Part shown: one piece after another, positions 35,115 through 43,648 of the stretch
Numbering within the stretch: position 1 is the first letter of the stretch
Layout of the letters: each line of letters begins with the position of its first letter
Source: Hwangdonia seohaensis
GTDB taxonomy: Bacteria > Bacteroidota > Bacteroidia > Flavobacteriales > Flavobacteriaceae
Reading direction: 5' to 3'
DNA length: 64,000 nucleotides
NCBI RefSeq assembly: GCF_031932625.1
Contig: NZ_JAVSCK010000002.1
Coordinates: forward strand, 124,001 to 188,000
Translations under genes and position numbers: made by a program
The notes under the pieces: generated by a model
The model's database searches: none
What the model was told of the DNA's origin: nothing
Seen by the model: the letters and a program-made list of their open reading frames with translations, nothing else

Positions 35115-35663
35115 ATGCGGTGGTTAGCCAAATTCATTTACTTTAAGCTTTTAGGTTGGAAAGCTGTTGGCAACACCAATTTTTCTAACGATACAATTAA
35201 AAAAGCGGTAATTATTGCTGCACCACATACCAGTTGGCACGACTTTTATATCGGCGTTTTATTGCGTTCTGTGCTCGGCATTAAAACAAATTTTGTTGGT
35301 AAAAAAGAATTGTTTGTTTTTCCTATTGGTTGGTTTTTTAAAGCTTTGGGAGGTGCGCCAATTAACCGGCAATCCAATGAAAACAAAGTGCAGGCCATAG
35401 CAAAGTTATTTGCTGAAAAAGACGAGTTTAGAATGGCGATGGCTCCAGAAGGCACCAGAAAAAAAGTTGACACATGGCGCACCGGTTTTTATTATATCGC
35501 TAAAGAAGCCAAGGTACCCATTATTATGTTTACGCTGGATTTTGAAAATAAACAAAACAAGATTTCAGAGCCCTTTTATCCTACAGATGATACGAAAGCA
35601 GATTTCGAATTCATGTATAATTTCTATAAAGATGTAAAAGGAAAAGTACCTGAATATTCGTAA
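35115..35663 (+). CDS. Lysophospholipid-type acyltransferase (PlsC family)
   Basis: A 182-residue membrane-associated acyltransferase. The HX4D catalytic motif is APHTSWHDF, the second block is NFVGKKELFVFPIGWFF followed by GGAPINRQ, and the third block is MAPEGTRKK, with KVPIIMFTLDFE last. It likely moves an acyl chain to a lysophospholipid or a related acceptor. It overlaps no gene but begins one base after the KdnB-like gene, suggesting cotranscription. A hairpin terminator lies between it and the convergent protease gene. Confidence 0.9.
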   Translation: MRWLAKFIYFKLLGWKAVGNTNFSNDTIKKAVIIAAPHTSWHDFYIGVLLRSVLGIKTNFVGKKELFVFPIGWFFKALGGAPINRQSNENKVQAIAKLFAEKDEFRMAMAPEGTRKKVDTWRTGFYYIAKEAKVPIIMFTLDFENKQNKISEPFYPTDDTKADFEFMYNFYKDVKGKVPEYS

Positions 35664-35797
35664 GGCTTTTAATTAAAAATTGTCTTTCAAAATAAATTTT
35701 GGCATACATTTTGAATGCTAATAAATAGAATTGCGAATGAAACATAAAGTAAACCAGTCACTGGCTCTAAAAAGAAACATTCGGATAATAAACACTT

Positions 35798-35826
35798 AAA
35801 GCTACTTTACCTAAAGTAGCTTTTTT
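35798..35826. terminator. Bidirectional terminator
   Basis: AAAGCTACTTTA and TAAAGTAGCTTT (35798-35809 and 35812-35823) form a perfect stem followed by TTT on the + strand and AAG/TTT-rich sequence on the other, between convergent genes ending at 35663 and 35825. Confidence 0.8.
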
Positions 35827-37015
35827 ATTGGGGCCATGTTTTTTCAATCCGTACTGTTTTATATAAACCTTCAGAAGTTTTCACAGTTAATTCCAAAGTG
35901 TCTTTTTTAGTATAACTTGCTTTTGAAGTTATAAAATCACAAATATCAATTTGCGGTACATCGAGCGCATTTAACTTTATAATTTCATCGCCAAAGCTAA
36001 TTTCCTTTTTCAAATTATCATCCCAAACAACTCCAACAACAAGTTTGTTGTTAATTGCCGTAGGGCTAAATCCCCATAATTTTTCCGCTAAATCATTAGT
36101 GGATTCGTACGAGGAAAAATAGAATTTCTTATTTAAAAAATCCATGGTCATCACACCATGCTTTAACGCTTCAGAACCAATCCTCGAGTTATCGTCGCTG
36201 GTGGTTGCCGTGGTTACATTTTTAAAAATGGTTTGGTTTATTTTTAAGGTGTCAACCGTAACCCTGTAAAGTTTGCTCTTTTCCGCAGCACCAAAAAAAC
36301 CAATGCTTTTACTGCCAATGCCTTCACTCTGCACCTTGAATATCTTGTTTTTTTGAAGTGCGTTAAAGTTTTTAAGCGACACATCGTAAAACCCTTTCAT
36401 GCCCGTATCGATTAACAAATGCTCTTTGGCTCTTTTTTTTCCATGTAAATCAATCCAGATATACGGGCTTTTTTGCCTGCCAATTAAATGCAGTTTTGTA
36501 GCATCGCTTTTGTTTAAAGTGAGTTTCTTTTTTTTGTTGGTTAGCCGAATCACATTCTTTTTTAAATCTATTTGAACTATCGATTTTTGCAGCATATTGC
36601 TCCCAATGATACCATCAATTTCAAAACAGTCGAAAATAAAATTTTGCTTATTCGCGTCAACTAAAGTGGGGCAGTTTTTAAAAGAAACACCGCCAATTGT
36701 TATTTCTGGCACCGATACAACCGCTAAACTATTTCGTTTACTTGTTGCATCTTTAATGTTGATACTTTTTATAGCATTGATTTCAATATCATTTTTAATT
36801 TGAGTCGATATTAAGTTTGGCGCACCCGTATCAAATAAAAAACGATAGGTTTTGTTTTCAATGGTAACCGGAATAATTATTTTTTCTGAAATATATTCAA
36901 ATTCAATTTCTGTGTAATAGTTTTTTGGTGTAACTAAACCCTTGGTGAATAAGTTTTTTTGACCAATAGATTGAATGGAAACTAACAAAAAAATGAGAGC
37001 TACAATTTTTTTCAT
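35825..37015 (-). CDS. Exported retropepsin-like aspartyl protease with PDZ-like tail
   Basis: A 396-residue protein. A signal peptide (KKIVALIFLLVSIQSIGQ) is followed by two aspartyl-protease lobes, with DTG triads in FLFDTGAPN and LLIDTGMKG, and by a C-terminal PDZ-like region (GVVWDDNLKKEISFGDEIIKLNALD). Bacteroidota carry such periplasmic or lipid-linked proteases with unknown substrates. A longer ORF from 37072 would add 19 residues but that start falls inside the terminator of the next gene and hides the signal peptide, so I use ATG 37015. Confidence 0.85.
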   Translation of the reverse strand: MKKIVALIFLLVSIQSIGQKNLFTKGLVTPKNYYTEIEFEYISEKIIIPVTIENKTYRFLFDTGAPNLISTQIKNDIEINAIKSINIKDATSKRNSLAVVSVPEITIGGVSFKNCPTLVDANKQNFIFDCFEIDGIIGSNMLQKSIVQIDLKKNVIRLTNKKKKLTLNKSDATKLHLIGRQKSPYIWIDLHGKKRAKEHLLIDTGMKGFYDVSLKNFNALQKNKIFKVQSEGIGSKSIGFFGAAEKSKLYRVTVDTLKINQTIFKNVTTATTSDDNSRIGSEALKHGVMTMDFLNKKFYFSSYESTNDLAEKLWGFSPTAINNKLVVGVVWDDNLKKEISFGDEIIKLNALDVPQIDICDFITSKASYTKKDTLELTVKTSEGLYKTVRIEKTWPQ

Positions 37016-37058
37016 TTTAAGAAAATTATTTTTTTTATTAAGATACCAATAAAAATAA

Positions 37059-37091
37059 AAAAGCCATATCATTTTTAACGATATGGCTTTT
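37059..37091 (-). terminator. Terminator of the zinc metalloprotease gene
   Basis: AAAAGCCATATC pairs with GATATGGCTTTT (37059-37070 and 37080-37091), a 12-bp stem with a nine-base loop. On the minus strand TTTTTTATTTTTATT follows, the expected T tail. Confidence 0.85.
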
Positions 37092-37112
37092 GTTTGTTGT
37101 ATAAAATGCGTG

Positions 37113-39716
37113 TTATTTAACTTCTTTTAACGCATTGTCAATAAGCGTTCTTAAATGTTGTTTGTGCGCTCTTGATGCTATATTTCCAGAAGGTGCAGCC
37201 ATGGTTCGTATATTTTTTAAATTATATAAAGCCATAGATTTCGCATTATTGGAATACCTGCTGCTTTGTTTGCCTGTTAGCATATCAATAAGCATGTTGG
37301 TGTATTCCAATTGTAAATTTTGTCTGAATGAATTGACGTTGGAATAAATATCCGCTTTAAAAATAGCATGGTTTAAATCGCTCATTACCATGGATAATTT
37401 ATACGAGTTACCGTACAATTCAGAATCCGTAATACGCTGTAATGTATTGGGGTGCAGCAAGTGGTTTAATACGTTTTTTTGATAACCCAATACTTGACTG
37501 TGTATTTTAGGGTCTTCTGTTGAACGCATAAACCCAAAACCACGGCGTTGCATGGCTAAGTAGTTGTATAAATCGTTTGGCGCATCAAAAGCATTTGGTG
37601 CAAAAACGTGTTTGTTTAAGGTTGCCATGGCTCTTTTTTGGTCGTTTAAACTCACCGGGGTGTAAGGTTGCGTTTCACCTGCTTGACCTGCCATAGATCG
37701 ATCTACATAAACACCGCCAATAAATCTGGAAACAACATTGGCAGCACTTCCTCTTTGACTGCTTAAAATATAATACGCTTGCCTTAATTCTTGGTATGAT
37801 TGACCAGATTTAGAAAACTTATCCTTAATACCTTCCATCATCGTGTTAATAACCTCAAAACGATCGTTTGAATAGGTAATTTGATCGTTTGATAAATCGC
37901 CAACCATAACGCGTGGGTCTATGGCTTTTCCTGGAGAACGCATGTCGTCGGCATCATTACCAAAAATGAGTTCGGGTTTGGTCGATTGATTTAATAAAGC
38001 TTCTCTTTCAGCCCCACTTTCAAAGGGTGTGTACCCAAATTGAATGGCCCAAACATCGTAAGGTCCAACGGCGGTATCGTAATACTGTCCTTGTTTACTT
38101 CTATCTTTTGTAATGTTTATGGCCGCATAATCCATAACCGAACCGGTTAAACATTTACCTTTAATAAATTCGGCATCGGCAAGTTGTTCCGGCGAGAATA
38201 ACTGACTCGCTTTCATGTTGTGATTTAAACCTAAGGTATGCCCAACTTCGTGCATGATCAACGCCGTCATCGCTTCTTTTTTCATGCGTTTCATCTCTAA
38301 ATCGGTCGCGTTCGATGCCTGTAAAACCGCCTTGCCAAATAATGTGTTTTCGTGCATCAGATGGCCTAAGGAACAGTACATTTTATCGTCTTCATAATTT
38401 TCAGAATCATCAAAAGTTTGGCTTAACGAGGCTAAATCGAATAGCTTATCGTACATCACCCTATTGGTAAAATGCACGTATTCCAACATAATATCCGCAC
38501 CCAGAATTTGTCCGGTTTTCGGATTTACAAAACTGGGGCCGTAACCACCAAAAGGCGGTTGTGGAGACGATGTCCAACGCAGTACATTATAACGTATATC
38601 GCCAGCATCCCATTCGGCATCATCGGGTTGTATTTTTACGGCCATAGCGTTTTTAAAGCCTGCTTTTTCAAAAGCCACGTTCCATTGCAAAACCGCGTTT
38701 TTAATGGTTTCTCTCCACTCCATTGGCGTAGAATTTTCTATCCACCAAGTAATGGGTTCAACAGGCTCAGAGATGGCGGCATTGGGGTCTTTCTTTTTTA
38801 AGTTCCAACGGTGCACCAAATCCCGATACGGTGTAGCACTCGTAGAGGTTTGGTCGTTAACCTGTGTTAAAAAATACCCAACCCTTGGGTCGTCGAATCG
38901 TATTTCGTAATCGTTATCAGGCATTTCCATTAAACTATGGAACACTTTAATACTCACGTTTCTGCCATCGGCAACCGCGTTGGATCCGCCATTTAAAACA
39001 GAAGGCGAGGAGTACACATACTCCACTTGCAAATTGGTGTTTTCTTCGTAATTTCTAATCGAATTAATCTTGGTTTTCGTTTTACTTAAACTACCCAGCT
39101 TAAAAGCGGTTGGCGATGCGCCTGGAAACCTCGGATTTTTTATTTGAGAAAATGTTTCACTTAAAAACAAACCATCCGCTTTAATTAAGTAAAGGCCTTT
39201 CTTTTTATCGTGTGCTTCAACTTTAATGCTGGCCATATTACCGTGGCTAATATTGGCATCTTTTGATTTTGAAAGAGCACTTTCCGGATCGAAATAAAAC
39301 GAATTGTTCTGCGTTTCAAATTCAATTTTATCAAAGTGCTTTTTTATTTTAAAAACTTTTGAGCCTCTGTACATGCCTCTTATAATTCTTCCGGCATCCA
39401 TAACGCCATCTGCAATTTGACTAAAATAAATGTACTCATTTTCAATTTGGTCATCAGAAATCAACATTTGTAAAGATCCCGTAATCGTATCTTGGTAGAT
39501 GGTAAATAAACCTTCAATTTTTTTACTGGATTTTACAAGGTCTTCAATCTTTTTTTCTTTTGATTTTTTTGGAGCAGGTTTAGCCGGAGCTTCGACTTGG
39601 TTTTTTTTCTTTCCGCGTTTCTTTTTTTGAGCTTCGGCATTAAGCGGAACAAGGAAAAGCGCTAGCATAAATGCAAGGCTTAAAAATTTTAAAGCTCTGA
39701 GTTTTTGGTGTTTCAT
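37113..39716 (-). CDS. Large exported zinc-dependent metalloprotease (DUF5117 type)
   Basis: An 867-residue protein with a signal peptide (ALFLVPLNAEAQ) followed by a Lys-rich linker (KKKRGKKKNQ). It then has a DUF5118/DUF5117-like N-terminal region (ESALSKSKDANISHGNMAS, EYVYSSPSVLNGG), a metzincin-like catalytic domain with HEVGHTLGLNH (H489, E490, H493, H499) and a methionine turn in SVMDYA, and a long C-terminal region. Flavobacteria have several such proteins of unknown substrate, thought to act in the periplasm or outside the cell. It has its own terminator and a 382-base upstream gap. Confidence 0.9.
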   Translation of the reverse strand: MKHQKLRALKFLSLAFMLALFLVPLNAEAQKKKRGKKKNQVEAPAKPAPKKSKEKKIEDLVKSSKKIEGLFTIYQDTITGSLQMLISDDQIENEYIYFSQIADGVMDAGRIIRGMYRGSKVFKIKKHFDKIEFETQNNSFYFDPESALSKSKDANISHGNMASIKVEAHDKKKGLYLIKADGLFLSETFSQIKNPRFPGASPTAFKLGSLSKTKTKINSIRNYEENTNLQVEYVYSSPSVLNGGSNAVADGRNVSIKVFHSLMEMPDNDYEIRFDDPRVGYFLTQVNDQTSTSATPYRDLVHRWNLKKKDPNAAISEPVEPITWWIENSTPMEWRETIKNAVLQWNVAFEKAGFKNAMAVKIQPDDAEWDAGDIRYNVLRWTSSPQPPFGGYGPSFVNPKTGQILGADIMLEYVHFTNRVMYDKLFDLASLSQTFDDSENYEDDKMYCSLGHLMHENTLFGKAVLQASNATDLEMKRMKKEAMTALIMHEVGHTLGLNHNMKASQLFSPEQLADAEFIKGKCLTGSVMDYAAINITKDRSKQGQYYDTAVGPYDVWAIQFGYTPFESGAEREALLNQSTKPELIFGNDADDMRSPGKAIDPRVMVGDLSNDQITYSNDRFEVINTMMEGIKDKFSKSGQSYQELRQAYYILSSQRGSAANVVSRFIGGVYVDRSMAGQAGETQPYTPVSLNDQKRAMATLNKHVFAPNAFDAPNDLYNYLAMQRRGFGFMRSTEDPKIHSQVLGYQKNVLNHLLHPNTLQRITDSELYGNSYKLSMVMSDLNHAIFKADIYSNVNSFRQNLQLEYTNMLIDMLTGKQSSRYSNNAKSMALYNLKNIRTMAAPSGNIASRAHKQHLRTLIDNALKEVK

Positions 39717-40098
39717 GAAATAAATGTTTTAAAGGATTTAAACCCGATTGATTATTTGAAAATTAGTCTTGCTAAAAATAGAAATAATGAAATGTTTATT
39801 TCTTTATAAAATGTTAAAAACGCCCAAAAGGGTTTGTTTATGGAATTAAAAAGAAGAAGGTCTGCCGAATGTTTATATGCTGTTACCCGTTGTATATTTT
39901 GGCAAAATTCTGTCAATTCGAGTGAATTTTAAGATTGAAATGAGTAAAATTTGTATCGAGAACAATAATTTTTTGAACCATAAATGGATTCTCGATACAA
40001 TTTTTCGTTGCTCAAAATCACTCGAACTGTAACATAGAAATTATTTTCATTAAAAATGCAGAACGGATTTCTGTTATATTTAAGTACCTTTATAAATT
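39717..40098. other. Intergenic region holding a large palindrome
   Basis: 382 bases between the leftward metalloprotease and rightward NYN genes. It contains the inverted repeat described at 39914-40029. The rest is A/T-rich with no ORF, tRNA or clear promoter box. Confidence 0.6.
39914..40029. repeat. Imperfect inverted repeat (about 116 bases)
   Basis: Left arm CAATTCGAGTGA ... TTGTATCGAGAA (39914-39962). The right arm, read as reverse complement, is CAGTTCGAGTGA ... TTGTATCGAGAA (39989-40029). The arms differ by a few changes and an 8-base length difference, and are separated by 26 bases. The core TCGAGTGA resembles repeats often seen scattered in flavobacterial genomes; no second copy is visible here. 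Confidence 0.65.
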
Positions 40099-40827
40099 AT
40101 GAAAGAAGACACAAAAATTGCCGTTTTGATTGACGGCGACAACATCCCATCAAAGTATATTTCTGAAATGATGGAAGAAATAACAAAATACGGCACACCA
40201 ACCATTAAAAGAATTTATGGCGATTGGACCAAACCGCATTTGTCAAAATGGAAAAATATCCTGCTTGAAAATGCCATAACCCCCATTCAGCAATACGGTT
40301 ATACGACGGGCAAAAATGCCACCGATTCTGCGATGATTATCGATGCGATGGATATATTGTATTCTGAAAAAGTAAACGGTTTTTGTTTGGTATCGTCCGA
40401 TAGCGATTTTACTAAACTCGCTACACGATTGCGGGAAGCCGGTATGGTAGTTTATGGCATGGGCGAGAAAAAAACACCCAATCCGTTTATTGTAGCCTGC
40501 GATAAGTTTATTTACTTGGAAATCTTAAAAAGTGATAACGATAAAGATGAAAAGGGCCGAAAAACCAAAAAGGAAAACCTATATAGCATCACGCCTAAAG
40601 TCATTAAACTGCTCCAAAACTCGGTTGACGATGCCGCCGATGACGATGGGTGGGCATTTCTTGGCGATGTGGGCTCGTTAATACTTAAAAAGCAACCTAA
40701 TTTTGATCCAAGAAACTTTGGGTTTACTAAATTAACACCGCTTTTTAAATCGCTTCCTCAATTTGACATGGAACAACGCGACCAAAGCAATGCCCGGTTT
40801 AAGTTGATTTATGTGAAGAATAAATAG
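40099..40827 (+). CDS. NYN-domain ribonuclease-like protein with LOTUS-type tail
   Basis: A 242-residue protein. The N-terminal NYN (PIN-like) domain shows VLIDGDNIPSKYI, with acidic D12, D14 and N15. Further motifs are KNATDSAMIIDAMD and VSSDSDFTKLATRLREAGM, whose aspartates should bind metal for nuclease activity. The C-terminal part after about residue 165 contains GWAFLGDVGSLILKKQPNFDP, as in OST-HTH/LOTUS domains that bind RNA. Such proteins are presumed RNA-processing enzymes (like bacterial LabA or MARF1). A terminator follows at once. Confidence 0.88.
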   Translation: MKEDTKIAVLIDGDNIPSKYISEMMEEITKYGTPTIKRIYGDWTKPHLSKWKNILLENAITPIQQYGYTTGKNATDSAMIIDAMDILYSEKVNGFCLVSSDSDFTKLATRLREAGMVVYGMGEKKTPNPFIVACDKFIYLEILKSDNDKDEKGRKTKKENLYSITPKVIKLLQNSVDDAADDDGWAFLGDVGSLILKKQPNFDPRNFGFTKLTPLFKSLPQFDMEQRDQSNARFKLIYVKNK

Positions 40828-40832
40828 AAAAC

Positions 40833-40870
40833 AAAAAAGCCCAAAGTGTTTTCACGCTTTGGGCTTTTTT
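40833..40870. terminator. Bidirectional terminator
   Basis: AAAAAAGCCCAAAG pairs with CTTTGGGCTTTTTT in a perfect 14-bp stem, extended by two pairs, between convergent NYN and S1/P1 nuclease genes. Confidence 0.9.
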
Positions 40871-40890
40871 GTTTGTGTTTACATATTTTC

Positions 40891-41673
40891 CTAAAACAAG
40901 TCGTTTAAAACTTTAGCCAATCGAATGCCAGCAATTTGCAATTGGCTTCTTACGGTTTCAAAATTATCATACGAATATCGGTATCTCAAATTCTCGCCGG
41001 GTTTTACCGTGCTGTACACCTTTTTGGTTAATTGATGGGTTTCGTTTACCCAATCTACAACGGTGCCTTGTTGTATGGCCTTAACTTGGTGTTTGGATAA
41101 AACATCGGTATTTTCAGCTAATTCTGTATAGCTCATATCATATTGATCAATCATTTGGGAATCCCAAACACGGTGTAGGTTAGAATCCTTGTAAAACCAC
41201 TGTAATTTAAAATCGTTTCCGCCCTTGTCCTCTTGTAAGCCAACATGCATAGGTTGGTGCAAATCGCCAATTAAATGAATCAATAATTTCAGATAAAAGG
41301 CCTTATCGTCGTCTGATGCATTTTCATCTTTTATAACGCTTTTGCAATAGGCAATACCCGTTACCAAATCGCCATCTGGATTCTTTTTTGAGTTCTCGTA
41401 AGTTTCATCCAAAGGCATATTTATATAATGCCACGTATAGTATTTGTTATATTTTTTATCAGATTTTATTTCATCGGCAAAGGTAGAAACAAAGGCTAAC
41501 GATTTTCTTTTTAAAAGTCTGTTAACCTCTTTTTTTGCTTTTCTGTTAAGGTGCTTATCCGCTATTTTACCAACAACCCTGTGTCCTGTGGCGCTCCAAT
41601 AATCTTCTGGTGCTTTGGGGTGTGTTGCTGCCGAAAATAATAACGTAATTAAATAAATGCTTAGTAGTTTCAT
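40891..41673 (-). CDS. S1/P1 nuclease
   Basis: A 260-residue exported zinc nuclease. It cuts single-stranded RNA and DNA and removes 3'-phosphates. A signal peptide precedes YWSATGHRVVGKIAD, with the Trp and His (near 26 and 31) as zinc ligands close to the mature N-terminus. Further ligands are in YTWHYINMPLDE, LLIHLIGDLHQPMHVG and DSNLHRVWDSQMI. Cleavage is uncertain because there is no clear Ala-X-Ala before YWS. It diverges from the ECF sigma gene and converges on the NYN gene. Confidence 0.92.
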   Translation of the reverse strand: MKLLSIYLITLLFSAATHPKAPEDYWSATGHRVVGKIADKHLNRKAKKEVNRLLKRKSLAFVSTFADEIKSDKKYNKYYTWHYINMPLDETYENSKKNPDGDLVTGIAYCKSVIKDENASDDDKAFYLKLLIHLIGDLHQPMHVGLQEDKGGNDFKLQWFYKDSNLHRVWDSQMIDQYDMSYTELAENTDVLSKHQVKAIQQGTVVDWVNETHQLTKKVYSTVKPGENLRYRYSYDNFETVRSQLQIAGIRLAKVLNDLF

Positions 41674-41878
41674 AAAAATATTTTTTCAAAATTAGGAATA
41701 AAATCGCTAATAATTTTGCTTTAGTTTTTAATAAATTGTAAAAATAATATTATATTTCGGTAAGAAGAAAATGGGTGTATTCATTTTTGTGAAATATAGC
41801 ATTTACTTTGAATATTGTGTGACTTATTTAATAAGTCTGTGTCTTAACTAAAACAACTAAAAGAGCCGTAAGCTACAT

Positions 41879-42454
41879 TTGAAAACCCTAACAGATACTA
41901 GTAATTTGCCCGATGAAGATTTGGTAAAAGCCATTGTTAAAACCAATAACACTGTGCTTTTCGAGATACTTTACGACAGGTATGCTACATTGGTATATAA
42001 CAAGTGTTTTGGGTTTGCAAAAGATACCGACGAAGCTAAAGATTTAACACAAGATGTGTTTTTAAAACTCTTTGTTAAGTTGGCGAGTTTTAAACGGAAA
42101 TCGAAATTTTCAACCTGGTTGTATGCGTTTACCTATAACCATTGTGTAAATTATGTAACAAGAAATACGGCTAAAAAATTTGAGAAACAATCCGTAGATT
42201 ATAAGGATATTGAAAACCTTTCTTATACCGATGAAAGCGATACCAGTTTTCTGGATATGAAAGTTGATAAATTAAAAGTGGCCTTAGAGCTCATTTCTCC
42301 AGAAGAGAAAATGATATTATTGTTAAAATACCAAGATTTTCTTTCCATAAAAGATATTGAAAGTGTTTTAGGAATAGGTGAAAGTGCAGTTAAAATGAGA
42401 ATTAAACGCGCAAAAGACAAGCTAAAAACCGTATATACTAACAACCTTAAATAA
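41879..42454 (+). CDS. ECF-type RNA polymerase sigma factor (TTG start)
   Basis: A 191-residue sigma-70 family factor with only regions 2 and 4. Region 2 spans about residues 20-95 (LFEILYDRYATLVYNKCFGF, EAKDLTQDVFLKLF, FSTWLYAFTYNHCVNYV). Region 4 is at about 130-185 (ISPEEKMILLLKYQDFLSIKDIE, GIGESAVKMRIKRAKDKL). The start is TTG at 41879. The 61-residue protein gene begins in the TAATG overlap, then MscS follows. The trio suggests an extracytoplasmic or osmotic stress response. Confidence 0.9.
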   Translation: MKTLTDTSNLPDEDLVKAIVKTNNTVLFEILYDRYATLVYNKCFGFAKDTDEAKDLTQDVFLKLFVKLASFKRKSKFSTWLYAFTYNHCVNYVTRNTAKKFEKQSVDYKDIENLSYTDESDTSFLDMKVDKLKVALELISPEEKMILLLKYQDFLSIKDIESVLGIGESAVKMRIKRAKDKLKTVYTNNLK

Positions 42455-42639
42455 TGGATAATCCATTTAAACTTATAAACCAACCACTAAAGGAAGTTCC
42501 GCCAGAGTTAAAGACAAAGGTAATGAACGATATTGCCATGGCTAAACTCATCATGGAACTGGCTGCTTTGTTTTCTTATAATTTTAGCCATGTTATAGAA
42601 ACGGTGATTAGCAAGCGACAAAAAAACAACCAATTATAA
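42454..42639 (+). CDS. Small conserved protein in sigma-MscS operon
   Basis: A 61-residue protein whose ATG overlaps the sigma factor stop (TAATG), so it is translated with it. It has a conserved flavobacterial look: NPFKLINQPLKEVPPELKTK, KVMNDIAMAKLIMELAALF, then a basic tail. There is no membrane segment of full length. I infer a small regulator, possibly of the sigma factor, because of the coupling. There is no direct evidence of that role. Confidence 0.7.
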   Translation: MDNPFKLINQPLKEVPPELKTKVMNDIAMAKLIMELAALFSYNFSHVIETVISKRQKNNQL

Positions 42640-42649
42640 CCCATCAATT

Positions 42650-43465
42650 ATGAAATTTTTAGAACAGTTAAAAGAATCATTGCAAAATTTATGGCTTGAT
42701 ATTGCGGCATCTGCACCCAAAATTATTGGCGTACTTGTGTTGATTATTATTTTTTTAATCATTGTAAAAATCATTAGCAGTGTATTAAAAAAAGTGCTCT
42801 TAAAAGCCAATGTAAATAAACTAGGAGACAAGCTCAACCAGATTGAATTATCAGAGGGCAAAACCTTGAATATTAATTTGGTAAACATTCTTGTTAAAAC
42901 CATCAAATGGTTGCTGTATATTGTTTTGATTTCCATTGTTGCCGATATTTTGGAGCTCACCATGGTATCAGAAGGTTTAAAAAGCTTTATGGGATATTTG
43001 CCAAAACTGTTTACGGCTTTGGCCATTGTAACCTTAGGTTTGCTGTTTGCAACTTTTGTTAAAAAATCGTTGCAGAGTTTATTTGAATCTTTGGAGTTGT
43101 CTGGAGGCAAGCTGTTAAGCCAATTGGTCTTTTTATTGTTAATGGTATTAATAAGTGTAACGGCTCTAAATCAAGCTGAAATAAATACCGAAATAATTAC
43201 GAGTAACATAAAAATGATACTCGCCGCATTTTTATTGGCTTTTGCCTTGGCGTTTGGTTTAGGAGCTCGAAATGTTATTGAAAAAGTATTGCACACCTTT
43301 TACACCAGAAAATTATACGAAGTAGGTAAGGTGATTGAATTTAATGGTATCCGAGGCGAGGTAGAGTCTATAAACAGTATATCGGTAACGATAAAAACAG
43401 AAGAAGGAAAATTAATAGTCCCTATTAAAGATATTGTAGAGAGCCAAGTTAAAATACAGGACTAA
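42650..43465 (+). CDS. MscS-type mechanosensitive channel
   Basis: A 271-residue small-conductance channel protein. Several membrane helices precede the pore region: KIIGVLVLIIIFLIIVKII, LYIVLISIVADIL, LFTALAIVTLGLLFA and LVFLLLMVLISVTAL, then AAFLLAFALAFGLGARNVIEK. A cytoplasmic beta domain follows (YEVGKVIEFNGIRGEVESINSI, LIVPIKDIVES). The Gly/Ala-rich helix with GLGARN is the MscS TM3-like signature. It closes the sigma operon and is followed by a strong terminator. Confidence 0.88.
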   Translation: MKFLEQLKESLQNLWLDIAASAPKIIGVLVLIIIFLIIVKIISSVLKKVLLKANVNKLGDKLNQIELSEGKTLNINLVNILVKTIKWLLYIVLISIVADILELTMVSEGLKSFMGYLPKLFTALAIVTLGLLFATFVKKSLQSLFESLELSGGKLLSQLVFLLLMVLISVTALNQAEINTEIITSNIKMILAAFLLAFALAFGLGARNVIEKVLHTFYTRKLYEVGKVIEFNGIRGEVESINSISVTIKTEEGKLIVPIKDIVESQVKIQD

Positions 43466-43530
43466 TTTTAAGTTAGGGTTAAAATTTGGTTGGTTACTGC
43501 CTGTATGTTAAGCAACTCTCTACATGTTAT

Positions 43531-43565
43531 ATCCCTTTTCATTTATTTGAAAAGGGATTTTTTTT
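43531..43565 (+). terminator. Rho-independent terminator of the sigma-MscS operon
   Basis: ATCCCTTTTCA, loop TTTATT, TGAAAAGGGAT and eight T follow MscS by 65 bases. The perfect 11-bp stem and T run are on the + strand. Confidence 0.92.
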
Positions 43566-43648
43566 ACCATTAAGCTGATGCTTTTTATAAATGGTTTAAA
43601 AAAAGTAACTTAGCTATTTATGTCTAACCAAAACCACTAGTTTTCACC

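Noticed and set aside
38472..38910. Two overlapping open frames on the + strand (109 and 68 residues)
   Set aside because: They lie antisense within the zinc metalloprotease gene, which has clear family motifs.
42634..43110. A 158-residue open frame on the minus strand
   Set aside because: It overlaps MscS in antisense. The hydrophobic pattern of the sense protein accounts for the frame.
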